A stretch of DNA of 64,000 nucleotides from Phylloscopus collybita (Eukaryota; Chordata; Aves; Passeriformes; Phylloscopidae), in NCBI GenBank assembly GCA_027886175.1, contig JAJNNQ010000009.1, positions 22,929,501 to 22,993,500 on the forward strand, written 5' to 3'. Below the pieces are notes generated by a model that saw nothing but the letters and a program-made list of their open reading frames with translations, was not told the origin of the DNA and did no database searches. The translations under genes were made by a program, and so were the position numbers. Shown one piece after another: positions 1 through 14,233 of this stretch; the stretch's first letter is position 1; every line of letters starts with the position of its first letter.

Positions 1-2840
1 GCCTTATAGGACATAAGAGGTAGAGAGACAGAGAGGAGGCTTTAAGTACTTTCTCCTATGATGGGGAGAGCAGCAGTAGTTGCTCTCTCTCCTCCAGTGG
101 TGTCCAATAAACTGAGAATCCCAGGTGGGAGCAATGCTTTTAGCAATGCTGTGCAGTGCAGGAGATAGAGCCTGTCAAAGGAGAAAGAAAATAGGAATTT
201 CCTATGATGGCTTAGAGAAAATACACTCTGCAACTGACATATCCCTACTGCTAGAAATGGTCCTCTCTTTCAAAAAACTTTTTTAAAAAATAGCTCATTT
301 TCCCACCTGAACTGCATACAGAACAGCACAGAAGGTTACAGATAAGGTTATTCTCCAAAGAGGGGAATGCACCTTTTCTACCATGCAGTATTGCACTTGG
401 GTGACATACGTGGACTTGCAATGTTATGTGTTGAAACAATTAATGGCAGTGATGGATCAGCAAATTGTTTCAGACAAGTGCCTTTTACAGAGCCTGGACA
501 GCACCTTTTCAGGTTTTCCTTTGAGAAACTTTGGGTGCAACACCTGTTACAAAGAGCAGAAAAGTGCATCTCCAGCCACCTACCCCATTATTTCTGCCTG
601 AAGAATGGACTTGGAGAATTCAGACATGTGACATTAAGATGGAGAGACTCTGCCTTGAACCTCTGGAAATGTCTGGGTCTCCATTCTTACAGGAGAATGT
701 TCCTTTTTAAAATTGTTTAACCAATGCTTCTGAGGAACATGGTGCTCTTCCATCTACCCCTCTTCCATTACCTAAGATTCCCTGGCTACCAGCTGCATCA
801 GAATATTGCTCTGCACTGCTAGCACTTGAACTGGTGCTCAATTTTAAGGCATTAGTATTGCAATTGGATACCCATGCACAAGAACCCAACTCATAAGAGC
901 AGATCTTTTTGACCTAGCACAGGATCTTACTTAAACAATAGGCTGCAGGGCCAAGGCCTGTGAGGAAACACCCTCAGCCATTCAGGAGCTTTCCTGCCTA
1001 GTGGCACACGATAAAACTTCTCAGCTATCACACACCAACCAAAAACTTCTGTAGGGGAATTGGGTGTACATGAAAACTTTTTTTTTTCTATTTTGCATTC
1101 ACATGATATGATTTCTAAGTTAGTTCATCACACAGTTGATGGCCAAACAATAGAGCAAAGTAATTTTATAAGTCTTACAAATGTGAAGGTATCAAAAAGG
1201 AAGATGGGTAATTAGGAAGATTTGGTGCATGTTCTAGACATGACTTGATTTAATTCACAGGGGGTTTCACTGATGTAAAAACAAAAGAATATGAAGAGAT
1301 TGTGATTACATCCCACACTGTAATAAAATTTAAACAGAAATATTCTAAGGAATACCAATAGGAATTACAATCTCTTGCATTTATGTTACATTTATTTCAA
1401 TGGTCCCAGTTGTTTTACCATTTTCAACTGTCCTGGGACAGTAGACAAATCTTTATGCTTAACTGTACAGAATTAAATATGCAGCTCATGCAAAATAAAT
1501 ATAAAAGTAAATCATGACAGGCATTCTGGGATATTAAGTAAATCAGCACACACCTACTGCATAAATAGTTATTCTTATTGAATATCCATGGATGACTGAG
1601 GAGCCTGAAGAAAATGACGCATCTTCAGACCTGTGAGAAAGCATCAAGTGGACAATCATGTAAGCATGTGACAGCTTAAGACTCTGGTATCTTACTAGCT
1701 GAAAAGAATCCTTTGATCTTGTAATGGTTACAGTAAATACAAGATATCATTCTGGACATGGGCCCTGCATAATATTGCAGTTTTGCTGAAATTTTCGGCA
1801 GTCAAGATCATGATGGGATGTAGCACATATCCAAAAAACGTATTTGTGGGAGTAATATATTGCACCATTGTTAAAACATGATCCATAAACTTACATCTAT
1901 GCTTCCTAAGGTGGGGCATTGATGCGGTTCTGGAGGTGAGGCACTTGATGGCTGCTATGAATTCAAGCAGGATCTCAGCTCCTGAGCACCATCTGGGAAA
2001 AATTCAGTGATCTGGGAGCCTCAATTCACAGGATGGCTATCACCAGATCATCAAGGTAATCATGTGGGGATGATGAATTTAAAGCACATGAAGATCGCAT
2101 TGTTCTCCAGGTACTTGAAGATGGGAGGAAACCACTCAAATCACTTTCAAAGACGTGGAGAAGTATTTTTTAATCCTGTTCTTGACTTAATTTTCCTCTC
2201 TTTCCTCTATGACAGTTTCACTGTGTGTGAAAACTTACAGAGGGACAGAGAAGACCTTGGAATATTTCTGTAGCTTTTTAGAAACACTGTACAGCTAATT
2301 TATTGAAAGCTTGTATGTGTAAGAGTTCTGTACCTGACTGAGCAGCATCATTACTTGCCTCCTGCTGAGACGCCTATCACAGATTGGTTCAGACAATTGC
2401 TGTTTACCACTGTGTGGGAATAAGACAGACTCACAACAAGTACTATAACATAGCTCTTGTCAGACAAACTTGATTCATTATTCCTTTCAAACACACTACA
2501 GAATTAATGGATGAAAGGAATGGGACAGCATAATAATTCCTGATTTCAATTCCAAGAAAGCTTACTTGTAAAATGAGTTCAAATTGATTTGGAGTGGAAG
2601 TAGAAAGCCATGGCTAGAGATGATGATAGGTCTTATTGGGATGAGAGGAAAGGCATAGGAATCACTGCAGAGATGACACGAGTTTTTCAGAAACAAAAGA
2701 AAAAAATAGTTACATGCTCAAGTCTCATTAAATGCCACAGCAAATTTGGGATCTCTGCGTGCCTTTGAAGATCTCTTGCATATGTTTTGTTTGCCATATT
2801 CTCAAAGTTAAAGTAAATGGAATGTTCATGACATTTGATT
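1..2840. other. Unassigned AT-rich non-coding stretch
   Basis: No reading frame here has protein-like composition together with splice signals. The sequence is CpG-poor and AT-rich, and I recognise no repeat family in it. The ORFs present are short (up to about 117 codons) and overlap each other on both strands, as chance ORFs do. If the minus-strand gene at 10.5 kb ends near 9.66 kb, this stretch is downstream intergenic DNA. Confidence 0.5.
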
Positions 2841-2935
2841 AAAAAAAACCAACCAAACAAAACAAAACAAACACCACCGCCCCCCCCCCCCCCAAAAAAA
2901 AACCCAACCCAAAAAACCCCCAACAAAAACAACTC
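2841..2935. repeat. A/C low-complexity tract with C14 run
   Basis: The plus strand contains almost only A and C over about 95 bases. It starts with A8, continues with CAAA/CCAA-like units, reaches an uninterrupted run of 14 C (2,880-2,893), then A9 and further C/A blocks. The composition is the mirror image of the G/T tract at 7.3 kb. It makes a spurious minus-strand ORF rich in Gly, Phe and Val. It is prone to length polymorphism and sequencing error. Confidence 0.9.
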
Positions 2936-5900
2936 AAAAGTAATTAGAAATATAGAGAAAAGTAAAATATGACTGAATATTTGAAGAAAGCTTCCTGGTT
3001 AGACATAATTTAAAATCTGGGCTGTATATTTCCAGGAAAAAGTGATGAGGAAAAAAAATAAGGAAAGAAAGTGACATAATTTGCTATATAAAACAATTAA
3101 TAATTCTATATATGGAAACATCACATTGCAGGAAGGGAAAAATCTTTTTTTCCTACTTCTCTTCTTCCATTACTTACCAAAACTAGAATATGTGCATTCT
3201 CTTTCCCAAAATACTATTGAACAGCTGGAAGAAGTTCAAGGAGAGTCATGAGACATATTTGAAACAACAGTCCTTAAATTGCCACGGAAGCTTCAGGTAT
3301 CTGTTCACATAAATATAGTGACTTTAGTGGCAAAAATAGAAGTCAAGCCTATGTTTTCATAAGAGAGCAAGAAGGTGCCCTTTAATTTTTCCATGAAGAC
3401 ATTCAGGATTGGCATCATAAAACCTGTGAAATAGCAACATTTTTCCTGAAGACTGGTCTTAGTTCTGCAAGATGGTGAAAGCAAGCTTGCCCTTGGCAAA
3501 GGATACAGAGGGCCACTCATGCCTTCTGCTACAGAGATAGAAGCATCACATGACATGTCCTGGAGGGGCTGGGACTTTCAATCCTTTGGGATGCCTCCAA
3601 ATCCACAGTGGCATGGAGGACTACTTTTATCACTAGCTTCTTTGAGCTTAAGCTCATTTCTCGACTGTATGGCAGGTGTTCAATCACTCAGTGGTCACCT
3701 AAACTGCTCATGTCAGAAGCTTACTAATGTAATTTGAATTGGGGTAGGTATAAATCAGAACAATTCAGGGGCACACTGTCAGTGACTATTTTGTGCTGCA
3801 TTGAATCAAATGCTACCTTCAACAGAAAAATGACACCATATGAAACACACAATTCACCTAAATGGGAAGAGAAACAGGGAATAAAACTTTTAAGGGTCAT
3901 TGATTGATAGTTTTCACAATTCCTCCTAGGACAAACTAGAAAATCAGTAGAGATGAAAAATATTCTATCAGGTGTTGCCTGTGGTCAAAACTTTACATTT
4001 ACTATGTACAGTATATATTTATGAAGAAAACAATCATTCAGCAATATATCAGGAGGAATCTAAGTTTGGAGCACATTATCAATTGACTGGTATTAAAAGA
4101 ATTAATTGCATTCATTATCTGCTAAGCAGATAAGAGGTAAAGTGATAGTATCTCAGAATTAAATGTTGCTTTGGAATCTGGAAAGATTATTTATTGCCTA
4201 TTTATGATTGCCATTCCTTTTATGTAAATTTAATTTACTTCTTGTTACTGGTACTCATCTGTACCAGGGTGACTGCTTCCTAAAAATCACACTGCACTGT
4301 AAATGAAACACTTAACATGCCCACTGCTAGAACTTCATCTAATATGTCTGTGAAGGATTATATGAACTGGGGTCTTAGAACTAATTCCACCAAGCTGTTT
4401 CTACATTTCCCTTTTATGTATATAAAAGAACATAAAGTAACATTAACATGAAGAAAGTATTGAAGAAAAAAAATTTAAAAGGCAATACAACACAGAAACA
4501 TGGATATTCCCACTATATCCATCTGGTTTATTATTGTTTTTCCTAGTTCCTTTTCCTTATTATCTGAGGAGAAATAATGGCCCAGTAAGAAGAGGAAGAG
4601 TCCTTAGGGGAGAAAAAAATTCTCAAATACTTTTTGTGTTATATTCATCACTAACTGTATTGAGTCCATTTGTGCTTTTCCCCAATGTGCCTTACACAGT
4701 CTAATGCCTGCAGCTGAGGATTGCCAGGGTGCCACACTCCAAACAGATGGGAACACAGTCGGTGCTGAGTTTCTCTTCTGGGCACCATTTGCACTCTGTT
4801 TTCTCAGCACCCCATTTCATGCTGTCACAAGCCCAGTTTCAAAGAAGGAAGAGTGTGCTAAAGCAGGAGAGATTGTTGTCTTCTGCTATGGTTCAACACA
4901 TAAGAATTCTGGGATTTGGTTCCACGGAATGGCTGTTTTCTGAGGAAACAGTAATGGTCCACCAAAATAAAACAAGAATCCCACTTCAGATAGTGATGCA
5001 AGGTGCTCTGGTATGAAGGCAAGTGCCCACTACAGAGCCTGCAACAAGCTGCATATTCCCATGAATGAGTGTATGGTGTTGGAAGGAGCTCTCACAGCTC
5101 TTACTTGCACCAGCCTCGTGTGGTCCAGCACCATCATCTCTAAATTGGGGCATCCAATTTAGCTGCAGTACCAACACACAGCAGGTGTAGGTGGCCAACA
5201 GGACACTGACAGCATCAGTGGTTCATTTATCAGTGAATAATGTCTTTGTGGCTTCTTTCACTGGAGGACTGGTCTTTGCTAAAGTAATGTGCCACCTGAC
5301 AGTCTGAAACACCACATACTGTAGGGTAATGTGACTTTGCCTTCCAGTGCTTGTGCTTTATGGCATCTTCTTGCCGGCGGTGCTGAAATTATTCAAACCA
5401 GTAAAACTGCCAGTGTGTCCAGCTTCCCCTACCAATTTCCAGTGTAGTCTAGTCTCTTCTGAATTTGAATATGTGTCTTCAGGCAAGGAATGGATAAGCT
5501 CTTGAATAAGTGACTGTATGGATATGTCCATAGTGACAATGAAAAGGAGAGGGGCAGAGTGGGAAATATGAAGCTGAAAATGTCTTGGTTTTCCTGAGAT
5601 AACGCATCCTGGAAAATGAGAAACTACTTGTTGGCCTGTAATATATAAGCTGAAGTAATGTGTGAATGTTATTTTTATGATGAGCCATACCAGTGGTGCA
5701 ATCCTGCAGAAACCTGAAGATTTCTTGATAATTTCTGAGCATCCCAAAGAGCCTGGTTCAGGACATGAGTCACTTGTAAAAGGAACCCAACATTGCCCTC
5801 TTGTTACTAATTTGGGTTTTCCACCTCCAGTAGGAAGTATATTTTTAAATATCATTACTTGAACAAAGACAACATTAGCAAGTCAAACGATATTGCATAA

Positions 5901-5982
5901 GCACTATTTTTTTTACAGGAGGCCATAAAATTATGCATTTTATGCAATTTATCATATTTTATTCATTCAAAAGAAATCAAAG
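2936..5982. other. Unassigned AT-rich non-coding stretch
   Basis: I see no repeat family, exon or RNA gene. The longest ORF (minus strand, 5,855-5,358, 165 codons) has no recognisable domain and no splice context and is treated as chance. The rest is ordinary AT-rich single-copy-like DNA. Confidence 0.45.
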
Positions 5983-6011
5983 TGAATTCTAAAATTCTAT
6001 TTTAGAATTCA
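5983..6011. repeat. Short perfect inverted repeat (13-bp arms)
   Basis: The left arm TGAATTCTAAAAT (5,983-5,995) and right arm ATTTTAGAATTCA (5,999-6,011) are perfect reverse complements separated by TCT. Just outside the arms lies a G opposite T, then two more A/T pairs. The structure could form a small hairpin or cruciform. There are no flanking target duplications or longer terminal repeats that would make it a transposon. Confidence 0.85.
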
Positions 6012-6699
6012 TTTCAATTATTCTAAGATTTAAAAATTTTTCTTAATGGAATAATCCTTCAGTAATAGACTAGTCCAGCATGTCATTCTGATTTTTGTTT
6101 GCACATTTTAAAGTATAAACATCACTGTATGGCAAAGCTGTATCTCCAGGCCCCGTCATTCAGACAAAACAATAAAAACTGGTGCATGCTACATCTATGA
6201 TGAGGGCTTAAAATTCACTTGTCTAGTGAATAAATATGGGCAATAATAACAACATAACTTTGGCATCAGGTTCTAATTCATTACTCTCATGAAATACTAG
6301 TTTAACTGGGAGATTACTAATAAAGGAAGACTTTATTTTTATCAGTTTCAAATTTTTAATCTAGACTATACCATCATATACTTCTGAATATGTGAAATAT
6401 TAAGAATTAAACTAATTGGGAAAAGATAATGTGATATGTATTCCACGTTGGATTCTCAATAAAACCATAATGAAAGGGATAGTGTTGATCTAGAAAGAAA
6501 ACCTGCAAAGGCAATAATTCTGTTTTTTAAGAATTGCTTTCCTTCCAGAAATGTGCCTGCTTAATTTACACATTTAATTACTTCTTTGTATTTTTTCTTT
6601 ATTTAAATTTTAACATTAATTTTATCAAAGCAATTATCACTTAAAACCTACCACTAAATTATTCACTAAAACCTACCTAGCCTTTAATTACACTAAACC

Positions 6700-7250
6700 G
6701 AATTTGCACACATCTTTGAAAAGGATAGGAAGGAGAACTCTGGGAACTACTGACCTGTCAGCCTCACCTCTGTGTCTGGGAAGATCATGGAACAGATCCT
6801 CTTAGAAGTTGTGCTATGGCAGACAGCCAGCACAGCTTCAGCAAGGGAAAGTCCTGCCTGAACAATCTAGTGGTCTTCTATGATGGAGTGACTGCATCAG
6901 TGGACAGGGAAGAGCTACAGATCTATCTGTACTTATGTAAGTACAGTCTCCACAACATTCTCCCCTCTGGAGAGACACAGATATGACAATAAGAAAATAC
7001 AAGGTTAAAAGAAAGATGTGGAAAGATTTAGTAGGGCCTGTTGTGAAAGGAAAAGGCTTAATGGTTTTAAACTAAGATTCAGACTAGTTATGAGTAAGAT
7101 ATTTTTTATGATGAGGGTGGTGAGACTCTGGAACAGGTCTCCAAGCAACCTGATTTAGTTGAAGATGTGATCAATGTGATCATTGCAGGAGAGTGGACTA
7201 AATGGTATTTAAAAGGTCCCTTCTAACCCAAATCATTCTATGACTATAAT
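6700..7250 (+). mobile_element. CR1 LINE, 3' portion (5'-truncated, diverged)
   Basis: The order of recognisable CR1 blocks is correct. A reverse-transcriptase-derived part (around 6,740-6,910: a phrase like CTGTCAGCCTCACCTCTGTG, then AGATCATGGAACAGATCCTC) is followed, after a disrupted section, by the CR1 3' region (ATGAGGGTGGTGAGACTCTG, GGAACAGGTCTCC) and the typical end AAAGGTCCCTTCTAACCC then ATTCTATGACTATA. CR1 is the dominant LINE of birds; copies are usually truncated at the 5' end and end in short ATTCTATG-like units. Several frame-breaking changes make this copy non-functional. It also holds a 9-bp-arm palindrome at 6,927-6,946. Confidence 0.85.
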
Positions 7251-7272
7251 TTAGAATTGACCAATATCAGTA

Positions 7273-7480
7273 TTTGGATTTGGTTGGGATTTTTTTTTGG
7301 TTTGGTTTGGTTTTGGGTTTTTTTCGGGGTTTTTTGGTTTTTTTTTGGGGGGGGTGTGTTTTTGTTTGTTTGGTTTGGGTTTGGGTTGTTTTTTTTGTGT
7401 GTGTGTGTGTGGTGTTTTGTTTTTGGTTTTTTGGTGGCTTTTGTTTTGTTTTGTTTTTGTTTTTGGGCAGGGTGTTTATG
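7273..7480 (+). repeat. G/T-rich low-complexity tract
   Basis: Over about 200 bases the plus strand is almost only G and T: T8-9 runs, GGTTT and GGGTTT units, a G8 run near 7,348, a (GT)n stretch near 7,398-7,411, and TTTTG units. It starts some 25 bp after the CR1 3' end. Three overlapping frames stay open on the plus strand and two on the minus strand only because the composition lacks stops; these are not genes. Several G runs give some quadruplex potential. Confidence 0.9.
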
Positions 7481-9151
7481 TTTTTTTTCAAAAAACATTA
7501 TCATCACAAGCTTCAAATGGAATGAATATTTAGTGTACTAACCACCTCTGCTGAAGCCCAGTAAAAGGCCCAGATTCCCAAGGTAGACTATTCTAGTGCA
7601 TAACAAAGTGAATAACTGAAAAGAAGAGAAAAAGAAGACTAAAATGAAACAAGAAAAAGCAGCTATCATGGGAAAATAAGAACAATGTAACAAAATAGGA
7701 AACAATCAAGCCTCCAAGTGCTTCCAATATACAACTCTCTTGTAACACCTCTGAGCTTCCAACCAACCATAGCCATCTCAACACCCACAAGCTCCTCTGT
7801 TCCACTGAATGTCTCAGCTTGTGTTCTCCCTAAGTGTCTGAAAACTGTAGAATAATAACTATATAGATAGGGTTGGAGCTCTACCTGGGTGAACTGGATG
7901 AAAAACGTGATGGGAATTAGAGAATACAGCTGAGGGATTCACATGACTGGTGGTTTCTTCCCTCCTTCTTTGACTACAACACATTGGAATTTTTCACTCT
8001 GAAGGAAGGACAGTGTACATTGTCTAATTCCACAACCAAATCACTTTGTCTTAAGAGGCCACTGTGGTTAGCAAGTAACAGTAATGTCATTCATCTGCCA
8101 CATCACTCACATACCTCATGAACACATGGAAAGTGGTTAAGGTTTTTAAAAATCTTACAGAGCTCATGTGTTAAAATATCAACATAATATTCTGTTCTCC
8201 TCAAGAATGAATCAGTATGTTTTGAGAAATTTTATGTAGTATAATAAAAGAAAAAAAGCTCATAAAAATAGTTATATACGGAAAATTGAAACAAATAGGT
8301 CAAAAAATCACCTAAGCATACCTCAGGCAGTTACTTCATGGAATACTGAGAATAACAAGGCAGGCAAAACAAACCTTCCAATTCAATAGCAAGGTTTACT
8401 AGGAATGCTCAAATGGCTGTCTGCATCTAAAATGTATAATCCCAGATGGAAACAAAGCTCTCAGTATTAGTCAAACTTTGGACTAAGTAAAACTAGAATT
8501 GTATCCACTGGAGGATAAGTCATGGTTAAACAGTTGGAAATTTCATCAGATAAAGACTAGGAAACCAAAGATTAGAAGAGATAGAAAGTAAATGCTAAAG
8601 TTGTCTAAGAACTGTTAAACTTTCAAAAGACAGAATGGGTCTTTTGGAGCAGGAAGAAGCAAGAAAGGAACATAAAGGCAAACCTGAGATGCCAATGATC
8701 TCATACTGGTCGGCATCAATTCAGACTAGACTTTTCCCAGGTACAGTCAGTTATTAAAATATTGTCAAAGTATGTTGAAGCCAACTAATTAACTGAATAG
8801 AAGAACAATTAGTTCTAGATAGGTTAAGAAAAGAATTGGTGAATGAAATTGCTTTTAAAAAACTACTAGAAGTTTAAGTGGCCTTTTAAAGGACTAAAAA
8901 GTAACACAGGTATCAGAAGGATATATATATGGAATTTATAATACAAGAAGTCTTCTTTACTTTAGCTAAACCATTTAAAATTACCATAAGATGTAAAACA
9001 TCTCTTCTGACACAACTATGCAGTTAGTGCTATAGCACTTGTATGGAGATTAACCCTTCTAAATGTATATGTGTACATTTGTGTGCTCACAGTAATAATT
9101 TGAAATCTGTAAGAACTCAGCAGCTCTTTTGTGAACTCCAGCAGTCCTTAC
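7481..9151. other. Unassigned AT-rich stretch downstream of the minus-strand gene
   Basis: No repeat family, RNA gene or coding signal was recognised. Text near 8,480-8,760 has the look of old decayed repeat sequence but I could not match it to a family. Confidence 0.4.
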
Positions 9152-9198
9152 CCATTTCAGCTGTGGCTGTCGGAACCACAGTTGTCTTCTTGGTGTTT
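9152..9198 (-). other. Candidate 47-nt exon (splice-signal based)
   Basis: On the minus strand a pyrimidine-rich tract ends in CTCATTACAG at 9,199, followed by 47 nt and a strong donor of the form TGG|GTAAGG (GT at 9,151-9,150). Two of the three frames are open; one reads NTKKTTVVPTATAEM, the other TPRRQLWFRQPQLKW. It lies on the same strand as, but 3' of, the terminal exon at 10.5 kb, so it would need an alternative transcript that runs past that stop, or a different gene. A short chance exon cannot be excluded. Confidence 0.22.
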
Positions 9199-9513
9199 CT
9201 GTAATGAGAAAGGAATTTATTTTTCCGTATCTGAGCTGAGATAACAGGTTTGCCATACAGAGCTGACTATTCACAGAAACTTTTCATTCGTAAATGTAGC
9301 ACACTCTGCTGTGGTATTTTAAATCTTCTATTTCTAAGCTGATTTTTGTGAACTTGTCAAATTGGAACTGCTTTCCGCTCTGCTAGTAAAACCACTCAAT
9401 TTTTTAGTTCATCCTGTGCTGCTTCGTAGCATAACTCTCTTTTTCTTAGGGTCTGTGTGGCAGTTCCAATTAAATGGCACTACCCTAAATATTTTTTCCC
9501 ACTCTTGAAATAT

Positions 9514-9541
9514 GTTTTTGTTTTGTTTTGTTTTGTTTTTT
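9514..9541 (+). repeat. (TTTTG)n microsatellite
   Basis: About five units of TTTTG lie in tandem. It is just beyond the likely 3' end of the minus-strand transcript; on that strand it reads as CAAAA units. Confidence 0.9.
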
Positions 9542-9676
9542 ATTTTCAGCAGAGTAGTTATGAAAATATTGAACAAAAAGTAAAAACTTGCTTGATTCTA
9601 TTTAAAAAGGAGAGGCACTAACAACAGACAAGAAAATCTACCAGATGATTCTTTTAATAAATACATTAAACTCTCT

Positions 9677-9682
9677 TTTATT
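9677..9682 (-). promoter_or_regulatory. Candidate polyadenylation signal AATAAA
   Basis: TTTATT on the plus strand reads AATAAA on the minus strand, about 815 nt after the stop codon. It is one of several candidates; it is preferred because the sequence between it and the stop is free of recognisable repeats. Confidence 0.35.
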
Positions 9683-9833
9683 TTTCTCCATTTTTAACGA
9701 CTAACATAACAAAAACTTTCAGACCATCAAACCAGTTTTCACAATCTGCCATAAATTTGCATTTCACAGAAATAATCCTGACAAGCACTAATAGATGAAC
9801 ATTGTTGGTGCAATAATAAAACAATATAAGGCA

Positions 9834-9841
9834 TATTTACA
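9834..9841 (-). promoter_or_regulatory. Pumilio-type element TGTAAATA in the 3' UTR
   Basis: TATTTACA on plus is TGTAAATA on minus, matching the PUM1/PUM2 consensus TGTANATA. If the UTR call is right, the mRNA could be repressed by Pumilio proteins. An eight-base match in AT-rich DNA can also be chance. Confidence 0.35.
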
Positions 9842-10496
9842 CCATCCTTACATACAGAACACTGTACACACAAAAAAATCACAGATCCAGAACAAAGTAA
9901 ATTCAATCCCTTAGACATTTTACGTTTATAGGCTTGTTATCGAACAAGTAATTCTCCAAGCAACAGACAACCTCTTGTTCTCGTGTGATTTATTTGTAAT
10001 ATTGTGCTCATGCAAAATAGGTATTTGCTTTATTGCATTAACATTGACAGAATGTTAGGAATTAGTTCCAAAACCAGTTCAATTGAATTTTAAACCCTGT
10101 TTCTCTTCATCCATAGCAAGTCTGAGTCATTTTTAATGGTGACATAAAATGAGATGTTAACTGATGATTGAGATTTTTATTTTAAAGTTCCAAAACAATA
10201 ATGAGGCTCAACTGACTGTGGTTTGAAAACCATCTTTCTTGACCATGCAATTTTTTTCTCTGCTATTATGAAGTGGTTTAGATGAGACACCCTTTGCATT
10301 TTTTAAGTTTCTATCATTTTCTATATATATATTTTAAAGAAAAACATGTACTATCCAACATCCACTGTTCACAGAAAGAAATAAGCAGCAGGAATAGCTC
10401 TGGTGGCAGAGTTGGCCAGGAGGATGACATCAGTAAGTTAGAGGCAATGTAACAAACATCAAATGCCTCAGAGATACGTCAGGAAAGAGTTGATTA

Positions 10497-13805
<3,309 letters not shown>

Positions 13806-13905
13806 TAGAATCATAGGGTCATTTAGGTTGGAAACAATCTTTAAGATCATCAAGTCTAACTGCTAACCTGACACTGCCAAGTCTACATGTAACACTAAAA
13901 AATCA
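13806..13905 (-). mobile_element. CR1 LINE 3' end fragment, minus strand
   Basis: The plus strand reads AGAATCATAGGGTCATTTAG, then GTTGGAAACAATCTTTAAGATCATCAAG-like text and ACTGCCAAGTCTAC. This is the reverse complement of the CR1 3' terminus (ATTCTATGATTCT preceded by the AAAGGT..TTCCAACC block). Only about 100 bp is recognisable. Confidence 0.85.
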
Positions 13906-14233
13906 TTGACTCACAACATGTCTCTCCTGCTCCTGCCTGCTTGAGGACCTCCACCCACTGCTGCTTCCCCAACGTGGAGAGGCTGAAGTGAGTCACTGCA
14001 TCTCGGTCCTCTCCAACTCATTCTCCTCTCCAAAGATATGTCCAGTTGCCCTCTCCACTGCCCAGTTCTCTGAACAGCTCCCAAGCAGCACTTCTCCCCC
14101 AGGCAGTTCCAGTAGATATTGAACTTTTTCCTTCTTTTTCCTTTAATGCTCTTATATGGCTGCATCTCTCATACAAAGTTAGAAAGTGAATTAGCCATTT
14201 ACCTGGGCTTAGTCATCACCTCTATTATGATGG
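13906..14233. other. Unassigned, relatively GC-rich interval between CR1 and LTR
   Basis: The interval is richer in C and G than its surroundings (for example CACTGCTGCTTCCCCAACGT near 13,955). It lies between two repeats and may be part of an older unrecognised element. A minus-strand ORF across it has no known domain. Confidence 0.4.

Larger units (their letters stand above)
9660..10496 (-). other. Probable 3' UTR of the minus-strand gene
   Basis: This AT-rich stretch follows the TAG stop at 10,499-10,497. Several AATAAA hexamers occur on the minus strand (TTTATT on plus); the one at 9,682-9,677 is followed downstream by sequence rich in A and T. A Pumilio-type element TGTAAATA occurs on the minus strand at 9,841-9,834. 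The length (about 0.8 kb) is ordinary for a vertebrate 3' UTR. The end point is a guess because AATAAA hexamers are also present nearer the stop, for example around 10,030 and 10,175, and farther away around 9,210. Confidence 0.5.

Noticed and set aside
2687..2932. Minus-strand ORF with a polyglycine run
   Set aside because: The glycine run is the translated C14 tract; the rest has no protein-like feature.
5358..5855. 165-codon minus-strand ORF, the longest in the window
   Set aside because: It has no known domain, no splice context and no protein-like block pattern, and it overlaps other ORFs on both strands. Its length is within what chance allows over 64 kb in six frames.
7244..7541. Five overlapping ORFs on both strands of the G/T tract
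   Set aside because: The low-complexity composition (Phe, Gly, Trp, Val on plus; Lys, Asn, Pro, Thr on minus) simply lacks stop codons.
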